Shown here in pieces: positions 25,882-57,300 of a stretch of DNA of 64,000 bases. The DNA lies in the NCBI GenBank assembly GCA_020086605.1, contig JACBWW010000015.1:16778228-16842227 (forward strand), written 5' to 3'. The position numbers and the translations under genes are program-made. Origin of the DNA: Lanius collurio. Its lineage: Eukaryota; Chordata; Aves; Passeriformes; Laniidae. Numbering within the stretch: the stretch's first letter is position 1; every line of letters begins with the position of its first letter. Below the pieces are notes generated by a model, which worked only from the letters and a program-made list of their open reading frames with translations, made no database searches and was not told the origin of the DNA.

Positions 25882-28686
25882 CTGCAACAGAACAAAAGCT
25901 GACACAAATTATTATGCTTTGAGAGGAACAGATGCTGCCTTTTTCACATGTTATTCTATCAGTATTCACAGAAGTAGGTATATTTTGTTTTCTCTCACTG
26001 GTTTGTGTATTGCTATCCATTACCGCAGAGTGGGTAAGACAAATAGCTTGTCAGAAAAAGAAGTCAGTAAGAAGTGTACAAATGCTTGTTCCAATGCACC
26101 ATCTGTAAAGTGTCATTCATTAGAATGAGCAATAGGCCTCATAATTTTAACTAGACCCTTCAATTTTCTTATATTATTCTATTTATAATACATTTCTCTT
26201 ATAAAAATTTGTTTCAAGCAATGCAATGAAGCATGTCTGTGGGTGAAGCTCAGAAATAAAAGTCTGACTGTATTTTTGTACACTATCAGTAGTTACAATT
26301 ATGAAAGTCACTTTTGTATTCATCTGCATAATTTATACAAAGCAACAATTTCACAAGTTGTTATGAAATAAGCAAACTGAAAGTCTCAAAAAGCTTGGAA
26401 ATAAGTTCTTCCAGGAAATATTCATGACCTACAGAATTGGCTTAAGGAGAAAAAAGCCAAGAGTACAATCTGGAGATGGAAAAGGTATGAATAATCAGCT
26501 CTAAGAGGCTAGTTCCATAAGTTCAAAGCATGTTACTGTTATAGTTGAACAATAATCACTTATAAGGCAGTATTAAAAATCCATATAGGCCCAAACATAA
26601 AATTTCATTTTACATTGCTTGAGATCCTAATCAGTACATCTTCTTTCACTTTACATACATATTTTTGTCCTCCTAAGCATCAGCTAACAAAATTAATGTT
26701 ACACTCTTCAAATTCTGGAAGTCTGAGGTTATAACATCTTTTTACTTGACCTATTTTAAATAAAATTTAGTAGCTAATTACCAAAGGAAATAAGAATTTT
26801 CCTTTTATTGAGGAACTTTCCTTCTATTTCTTCATAACTTTTATATACTAACGGGGAAATGTCACATGCCATAATTATCATCTATTGCTCCTTTCATGAA
26901 AATACAATGTAATTCAATTTTACTTTGTGTGGCCTTGGCTAGTTGAGGTGGAGGAATCTATGACTGAGGTGTTGAATCTATGATACAGGTTTGGGGTTTT
27001 TGTGGAAAAGAGTTGCTTCCTTGCTTCCCACGGAAGATAAGAAACTTGGCACACTATACAGTCAGACTGCATAAACCTGACTTTAAGAATAACACAGTGC
27101 TCTTCGGCAGACAATAGTCATTGAACACACCAACACAACACTTCAGCGTGCTTGGCCTTCAGTTCACACATTTTCAAATTGGCAGGTGTAGACCTCCAGC
27201 TTCATTTCCTTCAATTAAAAGGAGATAGGCATCTCCATTTGCAGGGGAAGGAACAGGACTATTACAGACTTAATCGGGACATTTTGAAATACAGTAATTT
27301 ATCTGAAAAAGTGGTATAGCAATTTCAACCCACACACTGGTTTCCAGGCTCCAGTTAAATAGGGATTTTAGATCAGTGGTTTAATTTTGATCTAGTTACA
27401 CTAGTAATTGTTGCTGTTCAAATTCAGTCAAGTGTGTAATTGAAAACCTGTTGTTGTGGTAAGTAGTTATATTGATCACAAGCATTTGGCAAGAAAGAAA
27501 CATAAATCTGAGAGAAATTAAAAAAGAGAGAGGAAGGGAAGAAATTTAATATCTTTATACTTTTAAACAAATCATATTCTGTCTATTTTTCATAAGAGAA
27601 TGTATGAAATATATGGGAAATATAAGAATCTCACAATTTTTCTGTTCTTTATACATCCACTGATCAAAAACTGAACCCCAGGTTGTGAGAAAAAAACAGA
27701 CTGCACTTAGCTTCAATTCTGGACTCCTATCACTAAATAATAGAAAATAAGAAATGTTGCAGCTTATTTACTTTATGGACTAAATATGCTAAAAACCATT
27801 AAATAAGAATGAAAAGCATTAGCTTACGTAGTTAACGTATTTTGTGGCTTAACTTTTTGTGTCTAGGAGAGCCTAATTTTAAAATTGACCTAAACTACAA
27901 ACAAAAATCCTGCATTTAAATCAGCCTCTGAGAACAGCTGTCTGCCAAGGTCATGGCCAAAAGACTCTAGCTTAAATGCTTAATACTTTCCAGTCTAAGG
28001 GACATCGATGACATTTAATTTCACATCAGACTGGGTTCTTAAATAGTAACTGTAGGAATTCTTTTTGCCACAAGAAGAATCCCAAATCTGTGCAATTCAT
28101 TACATCCATGGAAAAGGCCAGGCAGTACTTTTACAACAGATGTGTTTAGACTCACATCCCTGCTTTTACTCTTTCTACTGCCAGAAAAACTGTTTCCATG
28201 TTCGTTGATGGAAACGTCACTCTGGAAGTTTGCCTTGGGAAGGTCAGCAGGCTGATTTCCTCAATGGCAAGGAAATTTTGGGGTGGAATTTTTCACTGAA
28301 AGAGAAACAAAAGCAAACTCATTGAATAGGTGGTAGAGAAGAGCCACCCCCTACCATGACAGTTTCAGACATCTACGGCTGTGAAAGGAAACCAAGGAAG
28401 AAGTAAACGGCATGTCCCTGAGCTCTCTCATCACTACGAATTACAACTCCTCCCCAAACCTAATACGGTCTATTCTTCTTCCCTCCAGACAGGTCTGCTC
28501 ACTAACACCAACGTGAGTTCTGCGGGCAGAGAACATGCCAGAACTTTCTGTATTATTCACAGACCCAGCCAGCGAAAAGAACGGGAATTTCCAGCAGCTG
28601 AGGAACAGCTCACGCTGCCAGCCACGGCGCTCAGTGACAGCAGCAGCAGCTCAGCCCGTGGGCACAGGAGGCTTCGGGAGCGGTAC
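25882..28686 (-). other. EGF: EGF intron between window exons 19 and 20
   Basis: AT-rich intron without recognisable elements. The sequence next to exon 19 (28560-28686) is GC-rich like the exon. Confidence 0.75.
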
Positions 28687-28854
28687 CTGCGGCAGAAGGC
28701 AGCCAGGAGGCCCAGCAGCAGCAGCAGGGCCAGCACGGCGGCGCACACGGCGATGGCGATGATGTTCCGCACCTTGGCACGCCCGGCGCGCCGCTGCTCC
28801 CACCACTCCAGGTCGCTGAACTGGCAGCGCTCGCCCACGTATCCCGTCACACAG
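28687..28854 (-). CDS. EGF: EGF window exon 19: C-terminal half of mature EGF, stalk and transmembrane helix
   Basis: This 168-nt exon, phase 2-2, completes the hormone with CVTGYVGERCQFSDLEWWE, matching human CVVGYIGERCQYRDLKWWE. Residues equivalent to human Tyr37, Arg41 and Leu47, which are needed for EGFR binding, are kept. After the basic stretch QRRAGRAKVRN, where C-terminal trimming is expected, comes a hydrophobic helix of about 24 residues with a run AVLALLLLLGLLAAF. It ends at the stop-transfer CRR. The exon is markedly GC-rich compared with the rest of the gene. The acceptor is CCTGGCAG and the donor is CGCAG|GTACCG. Confidence 0.97.
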
Positions 28855-31470
28855 CTGCCAGGGAAAGAGGGCACAGGCTGCAGCGGGTGGCCGGGCACGG
28901 CCCCACACCGCCGCTCCAGCCGCCTGGCGCGTTGGTTCGCCACTGATCGCCGCGGCAGAAACAGCTGCTCGAGTTTTGCAGTGGGGAAGACAAAATTAAT
29001 TTAAAGGAACGCTGTTGAAACATGTAGAATCCAGTATTGAATGTACTTTTTTTTTTTTTTAATGTAGTTTTTGCTGGTATTGAATCGCCTATAGAGTTAC
29101 ACAGGGAGATTGTAATTACTAGATTCCTATGGGTAAAAAGTAGGAAAAAAAAAAAGTATCTTAAATCCTGTAAATCCTGCTGTGTGATTAGTGTTTCCCT
29201 AGGATTTTCCATTTAACTTCTTTCAGCAGCAAGCTTCCCTTCCTTTAAAGTAGGCAGTGCAGGACTGAGACGTGTGATTTGGTTAAGAGTGTAGGGTACA
29301 AGGGCTTCCTGCCAGGACAGGGGCTTGTCAGACCCTACAAAGAGAATCGAATTTTAAACTGAATCTTTACTTTAAAATTAAAAATGAATGAAAGTGTTTT
29401 TAAAAACCCTATGATAAGGGTCAGAAATATCTTAAAAACTTAATTTTAATATAAGCTTCTTCTGTAGGCAGTTTTTGTTTATTTGTTTGGTTTTACCATT
29501 GTAAAACCCAACATAGAAATATGCTGTCAAGGCATGAAACCCTCAAATCAAAATTACTAGAAAGTGAGAAATACATCAAAAAATAATCCCAGCCTAGTTT
29601 TAGTGTGCAAGGCGAGACACATGAATAATAAATGGAAAAACTGAAAAGTCTACCCAATTCCTAACAATCCCTCAGCAATGTAGGCTTAACTCCTCACAAT
29701 CCAAATTGGTCTGATTTTACTCAAGTCCAAGAGCTAGTCAAGTGAGAAAAAGAAACAGGATTTGACCTGCAGCAGCTTTTACCTAATGTCATGAAAACAT
29801 TATATCAGCATTCATTATTAAATCAGGGTCAGGCACTTTCATTCTGTCACAATTTAGAATGCATGTGTGCTGGAAGGCAGAAAAAAATGCTAATTTTTTA
29901 ATGTTAGATTACAATGAATTTCAATCATGCTGGAAGATCTACTTTCTAGTGTAAGATCTTTTATTAATTAAAATACAAATCACATCTAGTATGTGATTTT
30001 TGCTGGATAACATTTTTCCATTCCTGCCCTTTGGTAGTTAATAGATTAGAGCCTACATGAATGAATGCTGCCATCTAGTGAGAATTCAGCAGGAACAGAA
30101 CCCAGAAACGTCCACTCACAAACCCCAACAGCTAAGCATGGTTGCCCTTAAATTTTTTAACCGCCTCCACTTCCAAAACTGAAAAATATATACATTTGAA
30201 TTCTCATTATGCAGTAACGTCTAACAGATAAAAGAAAAAAAATTATGTGGTCCAATTTGAAAGTTCAGCAAGTTTAGACTCTTTAATTTCAAGAGAAGAA
30301 ACTTCTGAGGCAAAAATAGATAGTTTACAATGCCTCTAAAAGTTACACTAAAAATTCAAAACAAGTACCAGAGATGACTATAAGTTTTTCTCCTGTACTG
30401 TCTTTGCCCAAGGGCTTTGTTGATCTCAAGAAATCCACAGCACAAAGCACCCACTTCATTCCCATAGATGTACATGAGACAGATTCCTTTTATATTTTTA
30501 CAGGCACAGAGATCTCTGGGCAGGGAAGACCACTCATATTTCAAAATAGGAAACCCTGAGACACAGAGGGAGATTTTTTTACCCTGGAACTACATCCACC
30601 CCCTGCAAGGGTCCTCACTTACCACCTGACACTCCAGGGGAGGAAGGAGGCATTTGCTTTGTCCCACTGTAAGGATTTTATGTTTGATTTTGAAGACAGA
30701 TTTTGAGTACAGATTCAATTATAATCAGGTTATACACTTAAATGCCACCACTAAATGTTTTGAAGAAATTATTACCCAGTGGGACTAGGTTGTCATATTG
30801 ACCAAGCCAAGGCTGACTTCTGGAGAGATGAGATTGTCCTTGATTTTATCAGTATTCCCCTGCATTTGGGAAACCAGAATTATGCTTCACAAAAATATGA
30901 ACAGGGTTAAAAATATTAGCAGGGGAAGTAGATCTCGATTTTGAGGTCTCATTGCAACTCTTCCTGTTTTTAAGGGGGAAAATACATCTTATCCTTTTCT
31001 GCCTTTCTGTAATGGAAGATGCTGACATCAAACTGCTCCCTGGCCCCAGTCAGAGAAGACAAAACAGAGATATCCTCTTGCATCCCAGTGAATGCTACAC
31101 CTGAACAGCAAGGCCAACAGGGAGATGCGAGCCAGTACAAGACATATAGGAGAGAGAGCAAGCACCTTTTTCACAAAGCCATGAGCACTAAGTCATTTAA
31201 CAACTTACCTCCCATTCCCAAAGCAAAGAATCAAGGGAATTAGGGAACAGATCCAATCCTACTGTTAATTGCAATGGGTGTGAATGGAGTGGCCATACCC
31301 TGAAAATTACACTGATCACTTATAGGAAAGAAGAGATTCCCATGCTAAGGAGTGACACAAGTGATAAACAGATCATTTGTGGACAAACTCTTCACTGCCT
31401 GCAGTTAACTGAGGGCAGCATTCCAAGGGTGCTACTCTTCAGCAGAGATAATACAAATTTCTGGACTTAC
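28855..31470 (-). other. EGF: EGF intron splitting the mature hormone
   Basis: This phase-2 intron lies between the fourth and fifth hormone cysteines. It has a poly(T) run at about 29049 and a CTCF-like 14-mer at 30068-30081. No other feature was seen. Confidence 0.75.
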
Positions 31471-31621
31471 GTGCAGGCGTAGTCTTGTAGATCAGAAACA
31501 TAATTGCACACTCCCCCGTGGAGGCAGTAGGACTCATACGAAGGAGGGCATCCTACAGCATCACCTTGCACAGCCTTTGTGGTGTATTCATTGCTGACAG
31601 CAGCTGGGGGAGCAGTAGATT
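31471..31621 (-). CDS. EGF: EGF window exon 18: propeptide end and N-terminal half of mature EGF
   Basis: The 151-nt exon, phase 1 to phase 2, begins with the linker STAPPAAVSNEYTTKAVQGD. It then enters the hormone with GCPPSYESYCLHGGVCNYVS and DLQDYAC. The human hormone reads [20 protein letters not shown]. Spacing C-x7-C-x5-C-x10-C agrees with the family. Receptor-contact positions equivalent to human Tyr13, Leu15, His16 and Leu26 are retained. The arginine that precedes the human mature N-terminus is not present. The acceptor is TTCTGTTTCAG and the donor is TGCAC|GTAAGT. Confidence 0.97.
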
Positions 31622-35955
<4,334 letters not shown>

Positions 35956-36081
35956 CATAGCAATGGACTCCATCTCCAGTGTAGCCTTCCAGGCACTTAC
36001 AGACGTAGCCCCCTTCCGTATTGATACAGTTGGACACGTTTCGGTTGCAGCGGTCCATATTTACGGCACACTCGTCAACAT
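35956..36081 (-). CDS. EGF: EGF window exon 16: calcium-binding EGF-like module 7
   Basis: The 126-nt exon, phase 1-1, encodes DVDECAVNMDRCNRNVSNC, then [19 protein letters not shown]. It has the calcium-binding D-V-D-E-C start and aromatic GGYVC. The human match is [32 protein letters not shown]. A sequon N-V-S lies inside the first loop. The acceptor is TTTTGTCCCACAG and the donor is CTATG|GTATGG. Confidence 0.96.
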
Positions 36082-37120
36082 CTGTGGGACAAAACAAGGG
36101 ACAGGGCACGTGGGCCATGAAACCATCACACCAGTCAGTGAACAGAAGTATCTACACCATGGGTCTCCCTCAGACTGTGCTGTCACTTGGCATTTGTACA
36201 TCTGAAGCAAATGGGAAGAGAAAGACTTTGTGGTCTTTTTTGGTGTGAAATATGAAATTTAATGGGGGCATTCTAAAATCCAAGAGACTCAACCAGGTAC
36301 TATCAGCTGGAGACCATAAATACCATTTGCTCCAAAAAAAAAGCTATTCACAGGAAATTATCTAATTCCAAAAAAGCTTTATATTATAGAACCATAAAAT
36401 CCATTAAGTTGGAAAAGACCTCTGAAAGCATTTGAAAACTTTGTTTTGCAAAAGAACACATAGGCTTATAAAAAGAAAAAGTACAACAGTGAAAAAAATG
36501 TATGCCCATTTCAGCTTACAATGTTTTTCCCTTTCTATAGCAACATAGATTCTTCCGAGTCTTCATGCTTAGCCACCAAATGGTATTTTTTTAGTTTCTA
36601 AACTTTCCTCTCTCGACATTTAGAGAGAAAAGAAGTTCTTCCATTTATGTTGCAAACAAGTCCAAAAATTTAAAAACCACCCTGAGCAATGTTTTGCATG
36701 GCTGTTAGAGTCTTTTTCTAGTGCTAGAAAGAAACTAGAGCAGCACTTTTATATAAACATTACATCAGGAATACTAATTTTGAAGAGATTCCTTATGTCT
36801 AAATTGTATATCAACTATCATGTCTATGGACTGAGATTTTATAATTAGTCAGTTTTAACAAATAAATACATTATACTTTTATTATCCCTGTTATTGCTTC
36901 TTAATATTAATAGGATTAACACTCATGACTTGAGGGGAAAAAAAGGCATGTGATATAATCAGACTTTTCATCTCACATGCTCTCTGCTCATCATTGCTTT
37001 CATACTATTGACCTTTCTCTGATGGCTTGCACAGCAGAGCTGCCAATGTGAAAGGAGATAGATTTTCTTCTTTTCTCCCAATTGACAATTTTTCAAAAGT
37101 TATAATAATGTTTTTATTAC
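36082..37120 (-). other. EGF: EGF intron between window exons 15 and 16
   Basis: It contains only the short CR1 remnant at 36388-36432. Confidence 0.75.
36388..36432 (-). mobile_element. Very short CR1-like 3' end remnant
   Basis: The sequence atagaaccataaaatccatt then aagttggaaaagacctc is the reverse complement of a CR1 3' terminus. It is very short and decayed, and lies in the intron between window exons 15 and 16. Confidence 0.6.
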
Positions 37121-37237
37121 CATAGCATGATTTCCCCTTCCTGGTAAATCCTTTCAAACACTGGCACATAGCACCATCTTCCAGCAAAACACACTCTGCA
37201 TTGACATAACATTCTAGTGCAGTGCAGTCGTCTTCAT
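37121..37237 (-). CDS. EGF: EGF window exon 15: EGF-like module 6
   Basis: This 117-nt exon, phase 1-1, encodes DEDDCTALECYVNAECVLLE, then CQCLKGFTRKGKSCY. It corresponds to human [20 protein letters not shown] and CQCLKGFAGDGKLCS. Six cysteines are present. The acceptor is TCTTATGCTGTAG and the donor is CTATG|GTAATA. Confidence 0.95.
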
Positions 37238-37789
37238 CTACAGCATAAGAAAAACAAAAAAAACCACCAGATGTATTTGGAAATATCAAAGGAGGTACTG
37301 TATAACTATAATAAAGAAAAACAAACAAGCTAACTAACTAACTGGCTGACTAGGAAAACCAAAACATACTGTCAAAGTTTGAAACAGCTCTCCAGGATTA
37401 ATCATGACAAGCCAATACAATTATTACAGCTGTTATCTTTGTCTAGATGGAGTTGATATGTCATTTAGTATCAGGATTTCTGAATACTTTAGCTTAGTTT
37501 ACAGGAATGCAATATACTTAAAAATCTAAGGGAGGGACTTCCTCAAGTGCTCCAAATTAGAAATGTTTGTTCTCTAGACCAGGATAGTATAATCATTTTT
37601 TTGTTGATATAGCCAAGGAATATAGACAAAAACAAAAGAGCAGTTCTACCTGGAATAATTGCACAGACCTAAATTCTTGTAAGAATATCAATGAGCCTTT
37701 CTTTCTTTAAAGTCTATGACTTCTTTCTGCTCCATAAACCTGTTCAGAGCCTCAGAGTAAGTATAATGAAGATAACTATCAGACGCTAC
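37238..37789 (-). other. EGF: EGF intron between window exons 14 and 15
   Basis: Short intron with a small (CTAA)n stretch near 37330. Nothing else was seen. Confidence 0.75.
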
Positions 37790-37936
37790 CTGATACCATG
37801 ATTTCAGCCATAAAAAAAAGTATTTTCTGCTTTCCATCATTGTCTGTATCCTTAAAAATCCCAGTGCTCCATGTGCTCTGCAGCACAGTCTCTGGTGGTG
37901 GCATTGGAATTACCTCCCTGTGCACAGAGACTCTTC
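37790..37936 (-). CDS. EGF: EGF window exon 14: inter-module linker
   Basis: The 147-nt exon, phase 1-1, encodes a linker with no cysteines. Its start GRVSVHREVIPMPPPETVLQ is poorly conserved, while its end KILFFMAEIMVSD aligns with human SQHMLVAEIMVSD. The length and sequence of the first half differ from human, as expected for a flexible stalk segment. The acceptor is CTTTTTCAG and the donor is ATCAG|GTAGCG. Confidence 0.9.
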
Positions 37937-38368
37937 CTGAAAAAGACAAGAAAAAAGTGACATGGTCTATTTAAACCTACTGAAATAGCCTTCTGAATTT
38001 TGAATACTTGTCTACTTTCCAATAATGATGGTGGTTTCCTTTTAAAATCAACATCAGTGTACTCCCAGACCGTTTCAAATTATTCTTAAAAGCACTCACT
38101 GGTGATACTTCTCAAACACAAAAAAGACATGACTCATTCCTCACAATTCCTCTCAACACTGCACACATCTTTTTCACTGCTAAAATGTCAAGGGAAAAAT
38201 TACAGTGATCAGACAATATGTTACTGTCCCAAGGACAACATTCCAGGATTTTCAATCTCCAGAGAAAACATCATTCCTTATGTTAGAGCAAGGTGAATTT
38301 TTCCAGTGCCATCTTTCAGGATCCTCAAGTGTTTCAGGGGGGTCTTTTTGGGAACTGGAGCACTTTAC
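37937..38368 (-). other. EGF: EGF intron between window exons 13 and 14
   Basis: The shortest intron of the gene in this window (432 bases). No feature was seen. Confidence 0.8.
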
Positions 38369-38518
38369 CTGTTGTTGAGTTGGAAGAGCCCAGAGCATGA
38401 CAGGTTTTTCCATCATGAGATTTTCCAAATCCTGGATGGCACTTGCAGTGGACAATTCCAAAACTGTTTTCACAGATCTGATCACAGCCTCCATTCTCAT
38501 AAAGGCAAGGATTTGTCC
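38369..38518 (-). CDS. EGF: EGF window exon 13: EGF-like module 5
   Basis: This 150-nt exon, phase 1-1, begins GTNPCLYENGGCDQIC and continues CKCHPGFGKSHDGKTCHALG before the serine-rich SSNSTTG. It matches human GADPCLYQNGGCEHIC and [21 protein letters not shown]. It follows the second propeller, the standard arrangement in LDL-receptor-type propellers. The sequon N-S-T is present near its end. The acceptor is TTTTTCTTCATTAG and the donor is ACAG|GTAAAG. Confidence 0.95.
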
Positions 38519-50760
<12,242 letters not shown>

Positions 50761-50883
50761 CTGTGCATGTTTTGCCATCCACTTTGAGTACAGATCCTTC
50801 TGGACAGAAGCAAACAGGGCCTTTAGATGTTTGAAGGCAGCCATGACTACATCCAGTGTCATTACTTGTACATGTAATTATCT
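50761..50883 (-). CDS. EGF: EGF window exon 6: EGF-like module 3
   Basis: The 123-nt exon, phase 1-1, encodes [16 protein letters not shown] and [17 protein letters not shown]. It matches human QLVSCPRNVSECSHDC and [17 protein letters not shown]. The sequon N-D-T could be glycosylated (inference). The acceptor AAATTACTGTAG is weak in pyrimidines, but phase and homology fix it. The donor is ACAG|GTAAGT. Confidence 0.94.
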
Positions 50884-54246
<3,363 letters not shown>

Positions 54247-54372
54247 CTTCACAAAACTGTTTATTTCGACTTAAAATAAAGCCACTAGAACATTTACACC
54301 AATGAGTCCTTGAGTCTGGCCTGCAGATTCTTCTTCTGCACTTTTCTCTGTTCAAATCACAGATTCCTTTTT
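54247..54372 (-). CDS. EGF: EGF window exon 4: EGF-like module 1
   Basis: The 126-nt exon is bounded by phase-1 introns. It encodes one EGF-like module, EKGICDLNREKCRRRICR, then WCKCSSGFILSRNKQFCE. The six-cysteine pattern and the CKCSSGF turn correspond to human KLCKLRKGNCSSTVC..CMCAEGYALSRDRKYCE. The acceptor is TTGTTCTTCCAG and the donor is GAAG|GTAATA. No calcium-binding DxxEC motif is present in this module. Confidence 0.94.
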
Positions 54373-57300
54373 CTGGAAGAACAATTACAGTGTAAGTGGG
54401 ATGAAGTACTGTATAAACCTTCCAGGAGAAAGATGATAAGAGCTGTATTTTCTTCTCAACATCTGCTTGCTCAACCTGAGGAACTTCTTATTTATACAAA
54501 ATAGCTTCTATTTTTTTCCACTGATAAAATCAGGCAAAAAACAATCACTGTAAAAATGAAAGTACTTGGAATAATAGGAGTGGGTGTGTGCAAACAATCA
54601 TTTCGAGCTCTATGTCAGCACAAGCAGATTTGGAGAGAGCCTGAACTAGGGGATGGTTTTATTTGAGCCCACATCTATTGCCTATGAAAGGGAAAATTCA
54701 GGTTTCACATGCCCCCAAGTCCTGCACAGTATTATATATTAGTCTGTAGAACACTCTGAAATAAGAATGACAGAGAGGGAGCACACATGCAGAAAAGAGA
54801 GAGAAGAGATATTTTTAAAACACAACATACTAAGACTGCTATTATTATTATTGAAGATTATTTTGGACTGTTATTACCTCATTATTACTTATATTATTTA
54901 ACAAAAAAGCTGGACAGGTCATAGTGACCATGTGCTTCATTTGGACAAAGAGTATTAGGACAATACTCTTCCTAGAGAATTGTATTGGAGTGGATCTACG
55001 AGAAATACAAGCATTATAAATGTTGAACTCAAATTTCAAACTCAGAACCTTTCTTCAAAGGAAGAAGAAAATAAGTGCCCAACAGGTCCCCAAGAGCCTT
55101 CCTATTTCTCCTGCTCCACAGAAAACGCTACTCCAGTATCCTTTTTCATGGGAAGGATTTGCAGAGCCTCATGTCTCTGCTCAGCTATATTTCAGGGCTG
55201 GTGCTTTCACAGATGTGCTGCACTTGTGATTTTATTTTTGTCTCCGAAATTATTATTTGTGTTTTAAACTTCATAGTATTCCTGTGGATTTTCTTGCCCC
55301 TTTGCCAAGCCAACAGTAGCTGAACTGATGCTACTGAATATTGGTGTGCAGCCATACAAAACATAGTCTTTGCCCTGAGCTGTGTGTGTAATGTATAGGA
55401 AATCACAAGTTCATACAGGCAAAGAAATGCATATATAACCACTGTTCTTGTGCTGTTTCCAATTCACAATCTAAATTCCAAGAGATGGAAAACTGCATCA
55501 TATTTAAGCTCCAAGTTGATTCTTCAAGCCACAACAGAGAAAATGTGAGCCCTTTGGTGGAATGACAGATCACATCTATAAAAGTAATAATATATGATTT
55601 CCCATGCAGACGCTGCAGCCTGGCTGCAGACACAGATACCTTGCACATATTTGCATCAAACTGATTAATTCTTCTCTAACAAATGTCATATCATTGAATG
55701 AAAGATTATGAATGGATGATTTGATGGACATTATCTGTGTTATTTAGCATGTTATTCTTTAAGAGACTTGAATTTCATGTGGTTTTAGATAAGCCTCTGC
55801 TTTTGTATAATTAATATTGAATTGGAATCAATCTTTTTCTGCTGCAACTGAATCAGGAACATACAGCAGTAGAGAGTTTAATCTTCAAGCAAAGAACCCA
55901 TTAGAATGACAAAAGTGCAAATATATGCAGCCACAAAACAGTAGAAGCCAGACACAAGACTGCATTCAAGACTGCATCATATGCTTATCATTGTTTCTGT
56001 TTTTCTCCTCATGTTTTTACTATTATTGATGTAAGTGGTCTAACAAGACTTAAGACACCTGGGAGTTACAGAATAAATAACAGAAGCAATAGTTTTGCCA
56101 TCTGGACAGTCTTAAGAAGACAATAATTTTTAACTGAGTAAGTATTAGAAGTCTAAGTAGCCATATCAATGCATAAAAACCCAATCACATTTCAAAGCTT
56201 GAAGAGAATGGTGATTAAATTATGAATCACAAAGTTTATAATGTAGTATAATCTGGAAGAACACCATTACAAACCATACTTTCTAACTTGTTTGTGTTCT
56301 GTGGGATTTTTTTCTTCTCATCGCCTGTCTTATATGGAAATACGTGTACTCAGATATTAGACTGATGCTAGTATCTTATACTGGAAAGAAATACAACATC
56401 ATTCCTCAAAAAAAAAAAAACAAAAAAAAAAACATAAAACCCCAAGTGTAACATTAATTTGTTTAATTAATGTATATCATTAATTTGTTTGGAAAGATTC
56501 TTTAAAAAAATCCAGAGGCTGTACTTGAGATGTTAAAGTAATTCACATATTTTATGAGCCATTGTTGGAAGTGGCATACCAAAGTTGTTCTGTGGGGTTA
56601 CAACAGACCCATAGATGAATTAATGCTCTTCTCTTCACTTATTGGCCCGGACCAATCCAAGGAAGCCATTTGAAAGAGAAAGGGAAGAGGACATGAGGAA
56701 TTTAAGTAGCAAAGTAAATAATTCAAATTCCAGTAAAAAAACCCCAAATCATATCAGTTTCACACTTCTCCTAAATTCCCTTTTCATCTGAAGGAACTCG
56801 CTAGTCATCTGCTATAAAGAAAGTTTGATAATTCACAGCTGACATGACGTTGCAATGTACACTTTCTTAGCTTGTACAGAGCATCCAATTAGTCTAGGTA
56901 TGCTTTTATGTCCAGGTTTCTCTCTTGTAAGATCAGCTAAAAATCTCATTTGAGCTCCAGGCTCATTAGTCCTCCTTTCATCCCTGTTCTTGCATTGGAT
57001 AAGCCAAGTAATGTACATACAAAGTCCAAAAGGTTCATCTGAATTCAGCCCGTTAAGCTTCTTTCTACTGCATCACTTCCCAGACATTTTTACTTGAAGT
57101 TATTTGGACTTAAAAAAAAACCCCAAAAACCTACTGTTGACAACATTTACTGTCATATAAAATTTACAAAACATATTGGAAATATACATACATTTGAAAA
57201 CACTGGTAGTTTATACATTAATAAAAGCAGGGAAAGCCTTTTTCCTTGGAAAGATAAATGCCAGAAAGCAGAATGCTCTGGTGGAAGAAGTAGAGTTAAT

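Noticed and set aside
28381..29004. 207-codon plus-strand open frame, the longest in the window
   Set aside because: It is the antisense shadow of the GC-rich EGF exon 19 and its flanks. Low stop-codon density follows from base composition, and the peptide is low-complexity Ser/Arg/Ala-rich.
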